Positions 30,554 to 32,999 of a stretch of DNA of 32,999 nt are shown here, piece by piece. The stretch is taken from the NCBI GenBank assembly GCA_036679405.1, contig JAVBVZ010000018.1, positions 1 through 32,999 of the forward strand. The letters are read 5' to 3'. Source of the stretch: JAEYKI01 sp036679405. Its GTDB lineage: Bacteria > Bacillota > Clostridia > Christensenellales > Christensenellaceae. The translations under genes and the position numbers were made by a program. A model generated the notes under the pieces. The model saw only the letters and a program-made list of their open reading frames with translations, searched no databases and was not told where the DNA came from. Each line of letters begins with the position of its first letter. Within the stretch, counting starts at the first letter, position 1.

Positions 30554-30565
30554 TGAAACCTTTCA
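30554..30565. promoter_or_regulatory. LacI-type operator at the repressor's own promoter
   Basis: TGAAACCTTTCA, with flanking TTT, begins about 6 bp after the -10 box of the promoter at 30572-30600. This position fits autorepression. Confidence 0.7.
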
Positions 30566-30571
30566 TTTCAC

Positions 30572-30600
30572 ATTGTATCAACCTGCCTTGGTATTGTCAA
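30572..30600 (-). promoter_or_regulatory. Promoter of the rhaA-adjacent LacI gene
   Basis: Minus strand: -35 TTGACA (30595-30600), 17-bp spacer, -10 TACAAT (30572-30577). A near-by palindrome TGAAATTTCA (30603-30612) lies just upstream of the -35 box. Confidence 0.85.
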
Positions 30601-30626
30601 TCTGAAATTTCACCAAAAGAAAGCAG

Positions 30627-31634
30627 CTATGTTGACTGGCGCAACACCAGTTCCGGCTTGATCACCATATTTATCCGGCTTTCAGACTGGTTTTGTATTT
30701 TATCAATCAGTTTTTCCGCCCCCAGCCTTCCTATTTTGTAAGTCGGCTGCCGCACCGTTGTCAGCGGTACGCGAAGGTGCGCTGCAAATTCAATATCGTC
30801 GTAGGATGCCAGCCGTACATCACCGGGGATTTTAAGCCCTTCTTCTAAAATACGTTCCATAGCGCCTACCGCAATCATATCGCATCCGCAAAAAACGGCG
30901 CGTACATTATTGGCGCCTTCTTTCATCAAAATTTTGTTCATCGCATGGTATCCTTCTTCATAAGTAGGTTTTACATTGCTCACAATTTTTTCATCATAGC
31001 GAATCTTATTTGCCGTAAGCGCCTCACGATATCCCCGGAGCCTTTCACGGTAGGTAGTGATCGTATTTGAAATATTTATAAAGAAAATCTTATCGCTGCC
31101 GCTTTTTACCAGATAATCGATCATCTGATAAGTGCCTTCCGCATTATCGTTGATCACAAAATCGCCTCCGTCCCAGTCGCACCGCCGGACCAGGAACATA
31201 TACGGAATTTCAAAAGAATCCAGAAATTCTTTGTCTTTTTTGGAGGTCAGCAGCGAAGCCGCCAAAAAAAGCCCGTCTATCCGTTTGTTAACCAGCGTGC
31301 GGACCGCCTCCTTTTCTTTTTCCACGCTGGAATGCGCATTGCAGAGTATGATATTGTATCCCATCTCCGCCGCAGTTTTTTCAATCCCCTCAATCAGCGG
31401 GGCAAAAAGCGAAAGAGTGCTGTCGGAGATCACCAGCCCCAGAGTCTGTGTCCGTCTGGTACGCAGACTGGAGGCAATTGAATTCGGCTGATAGTTCATT
31501 TCTTCCGCCAGCTTTTTAATTTTTGCCGTGAGTTCCCGGCTGATACTGCCTTCTCCGCGCATCGCCTTGGAGACCGCCGTTACCGAAACGCCAAGCTCTT
31601 CTGCAATTGTTTTTAGTGTAACTGTTTTTTTCAT
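30627..31634 (-). CDS. LacI-family repressor, candidate for the GTTTATCGATAAAC regulon
   Basis: A 335-residue LacI-family repressor: helix-turn-helix at residues 4-25 (TVTLKTIAEELGVSVTAVSKAMRG), hinge NYQPNSIASSLRTRRTQTLG, then the effector domain ending with VPLTTVRQPTYKIGRLGAEKLID. I start at ATG 31632-31634, where the family's N-terminus normally begins and GAGGA lies 9 nt upstream; an earlier ATG overlaps the glycerate kinase stop by 4 bp. It is co-transcribed with glycerate kinase, whose promoter holds a variant of the palindrome seen at 17929 and 27584. I infer that it binds these sites. Confidence 0.9.
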   Translation of the reverse strand: MKKTVTLKTIAEELGVSVTAVSKAMRGEGSISRELTAKIKKLAEEMNYQPNSIASSLRTRRTQTLGLVISDSTLSLFAPLIEGIEKTAAEMGYNIILCNAHSSVEKEKEAVRTLVNKRIDGLFLAASLLTSKKDKEFLDSFEIPYMFLVRRCDWDGGDFVINDNAEGTYQMIDYLVKSGSDKIFFINISNTITTYRERLRGYREALTANKIRYDEKIVSNVKPTYEEGYHAMNKILMKEGANNVRAVFCGCDMIAVGAMERILEEGLKIPGDVRLASYDDIEFAAHLRVPLTTVRQPTYKIGRLGAEKLIDKIQNQSESRINMVIKPELVLRQST

Positions 31635-31663
31635 GTCCAAATCCTCTTTGTTTTCCGGCTTCC

Positions 31664-32800
31664 TCATGCTGTTATTTTATAAAACCGAAGCAGAGACTCT
31701 GCTAAAAAATACAAATCTTCCCTGCATGTTTTGCGGGCAATTTCAAACGGGACCGCCGCCCGGCTGGTTGAAAAAATGGCAGATATGCCTATATCATAGA
31801 GGCGCTCGCATCCCGCATCCGCCTGTCCGACCAGCGCAACGACCGGCACGCCTTTTTGGGATGCCCGTTTTGCGATCCCGGCCAAAACTTTTCCCTGTGC
31901 GCTTTGGCTATCCGCTTTTCCTTCACCGGTAATGACAAAATCGGCATCGGCAATCTGCTGATCAAACTGCGCAATGTCAAGTATCAAATCAATGCCGGAC
32001 TTTATCCGCACATCCAAAAACGCCGACATACACAGCGCAAGTCCGCCTGCCGCGCCCATGCCCGGCGTATCTTTAAGGTCTTTTCCCGTGTTTGCTTTTA
32101 AAATTTCATTTAAATGCAAAAGCCCCCGGTCTATCTCCTCAACCTGTGTACTGTCCGCGCCTTTTTGGGGGGCATAAACATAGGCTGCACCGTTTTTCCC
32201 TGCCAGCGGATTGGTCACGTCGCAAGCAATCACAATTTCAATATCGCGGAACCGCGGGTCCAGTGACCGATCATCGATTGCGGCAATCCGCGCAAGGCCC
32301 TGCGCCCCGTGCGGTATCTGCCTGCCCGCATGATCTGAAAAGCGCACGCCCAAAGCCGCAAGCGCACCCGTCCCTCCGTCGCTGGTTGCGCTTCCGCCAA
32401 TGCCTATAATAACCTTCTTTGCCCCTTCATCTGCCGCAGCCAGAAGCAATTCGCCGGTACCGAAAGTCGAAGCCTGCATCGGTTTTAATGTCCCGCCGGT
32501 CAATGTAAGCCCGGAAGCTGCCGCCATCTCAATCACGGCCGTTTTCCCGTCATTCAGCATGCCCCAGCGCGCTTCCACTTTATCGCCCAAAGGCGCGCTC
32601 ACCCGGGACGTACAAAAACGTCCGCCCATTCCCGCAATATATGCCTCTACCGTTCCTTCTCCTCCGTCCGCTACCGGAACGGCAACCGTCTTCGTATCCG
32701 GCGACAAAGCAGAAAAAGCCTTTTGAATGATCGAACAAACTTCCAGAGAGGTCATAGTTCCTTTAAAGGAATCCGGGGCCAGTACAACTTTTCCAATCAT
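31664..32800 (-). CDS. Glycerate kinase (GK-II, GarK/GlxK type)
   Basis: A 378-residue kinase that phosphorylates glycerate to 2-phosphoglycerate in this family. KVVLAPDSFKGTMTS at the start, VPVADGGEGTVEA (41-53), GIGGSATSDGGTGALAALG (about 132-150) and FVITGEGKADSQSAQGK are the family's signatures. The length is usual (about 380). A good ribosome site (GGAG) precedes the ATG. It is the first gene of an operon with the LacI repressor. Together with the tartronate-semialdehyde reductase-like gene at 16235 it would carry glyoxylate-derived three-carbon acids into lower glycolysis. Confidence 0.95.
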   Translation of the reverse strand: MIGKVVLAPDSFKGTMTSLEVCSIIQKAFSALSPDTKTVAVPVADGGEGTVEAYIAGMGGRFCTSRVSAPLGDKVEARWGMLNDGKTAVIEMAAASGLTLTGGTLKPMQASTFGTGELLLAAADEGAKKVIIGIGGSATSDGGTGALAALGVRFSDHAGRQIPHGAQGLARIAAIDDRSLDPRFRDIEIVIACDVTNPLAGKNGAAYVYAPQKGADSTQVEEIDRGLLHLNEILKANTGKDLKDTPGMGAAGGLALCMSAFLDVRIKSGIDLILDIAQFDQQIADADFVITGEGKADSQSAQGKVLAGIAKRASQKGVPVVALVGQADAGCERLYDIGISAIFSTSRAAVPFEIARKTCREDLYFLAESLLRFYKITA

Positions 32801-32833
32801 ATTTCACAACTCCGAGAGATATTGTTTTTATTT

Positions 32834-32862
32834 AGTTTATCGTTAATCTAACCCCTTGTCAA
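32834..32862 (-). promoter_or_regulatory. Promoter of glycerate kinase-LacI operon with operator variant
   Basis: Minus strand: -35 TTGACA (32857-32862), 17-bp spacer, -10 TAAACT (32834-32839). GTTTATCGTTAATC (32835-32848 on the plus strand) overlaps the -10 and spacer; its GTTTATCG half equals the palindrome at 17929 and 27584. Confidence 0.75.
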
Positions 32863-32894
32863 TTTTTATTTGACAGGCCCTATACAATAAATAT

Positions 32895-32913
32895 CCCCCG
32901 GCCTAGCCGGGGG
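32895..32913. terminator. Strong short hairpin near the right edge
   Basis: CCCCCGGC (32895-32902) pairs with GCCGGGGG (32906-32913) around CTA; A/T-rich flanks extend the stem with one bulged base. It ends whatever transcript enters from the right, or is the terminal hairpin of a mobile element. Confidence 0.75.
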
Positions 32914-32925
32914 TATTTCTTTAAC

Positions 32926-32964
32926 GGGCATAGCCCTTGACTACTAGCTACGCCTAAAGGGCGT
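32926..32964. repeat. Two further small hairpins next to the edge hairpin
   Basis: GGGC-ATA-GCCC (32926-32936) and ACGCC-TAAAG-GGCGT (32950-32964) follow within 50 bp. Three compact hairpins in a row resemble the structured end of IS200/IS605-type elements or a structured RNA end. The window stops before this can be judged. Confidence 0.4.
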
Positions 32965-32999
32965 TACACGATCTGGCACATGCGATTCTGTTACTTGCC
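32944..32999 (-). CDS. Possible C-terminal end of a gene entering from the right edge
   Basis: On the minus strand one frame is open from the edge to TAG at 32944-32946 and reads VTESHVPDRVTPFRRS. It could be the tail of a transposase of the TnpB type, whose last codons often run into structured RNA, but 17 codons are far too few to tell. The other two frames contain early stops. Confidence 0.25.
   Translation of the reverse strand, partial: QVTESHVPDRVTPFRRS

Noticed and set aside
1..32999. CRISPR array, tRNA or rRNA genes
   Set aside because: I saw no regularly spaced direct repeats, no cloverleaf-like sequence and no conserved rRNA stretch.

Overview
The window looks like the chromosome of an anaerobic Firmicute of the Clostridia type. 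The signs are strong AGGAGG-type ribosome binding sites, sigma-A promoters with TTGACA and 17-bp spacers, 4Fe-4S MinD-like ATPases paired with NifX-family proteins, DUF134 and DUF5320 proteins, and several uroporphyrinogen-decarboxylase-like (URO-D) methyltransferase genes. Almost everything is on the minus strand. Only a URO-D fragment at the left edge, an AraC regulator and a GNAT acetyltransferase are on the plus strand. I see no rRNA, tRNA, CRISPR array or complete insertion sequence.

Layout. (1) Positions 1-106 hold the tail of a URO-D gene, closed by a strong hairpin. (2) Positions 228-5240 hold a metal/Fe-S module. A six-gene operon (BMC-domain protein, flavin reductase, NifX-like, two ferredoxin-MinD ATPases, NifX-like) lies beside a DUF134 regulator and a DtxR-family repressor-DUF5320 operon. 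The first operon and the repressor operon share an operator-like sequence inside their promoters. (3) Positions 5390-6806 hold AraC and GNAT genes. (4) Positions 6951-8369 hold a monocistronic fucose/arabinose isomerase-family gene with its own promoter and terminator. (5) Positions 8567-17973 hold one long operon of eleven genes: lactonase-like metallo-hydrolase, tartronate-semialdehyde/3-hydroxyisobutyrate reductase family, E1alpha, E1beta, E2 and E3 of an acetoin/2-oxo acid dehydrogenase-type complex, a 53-residue Cys-rich protein, two SDR dehydrogenases with a TIM-barrel isomerase between them, and a mutarotase. (6) Positions 18082-27627 hold a ribose-type ABC importer followed by three URO-D-family genes, an SGNH hydrolase and an isochorismatase-like hydrolase. 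(7) Positions 27675-32862 hold L-rhamnose mutarotase, L-rhamnose isomerase, two LacI-family repressors and glycerate kinase. (8) The right edge shows three stacked hairpins that may be the end of a mobile element.

How it may work together. A 14-bp palindrome, GTTTATCGATAAAC, or a close variant lies at the promoters of the 9.4-kb dehydrogenase operon, the ABC importer and glycerate kinase. A LacI repressor gene sits directly behind glycerate kinase, so I infer one sugar-responsive regulon: import, oxidation, thiamine-dependent cleavage to an acyl-CoA, and salvage of a three-carbon acid through tartronate semialdehyde, glycerate and phosphoglycerate. A second LacI repressor has a different operator (TGAAA-GG/CC-TTTCA) at its own promoter and in front of rhamnose isomerase. 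No rhaB kinase or rhaD aldolase is present here. The three URO-D paralogues behind the transporter have three different residue sets at the family's metal site, which makes this the least explained part of the window. Substrates are inferred, not shown.
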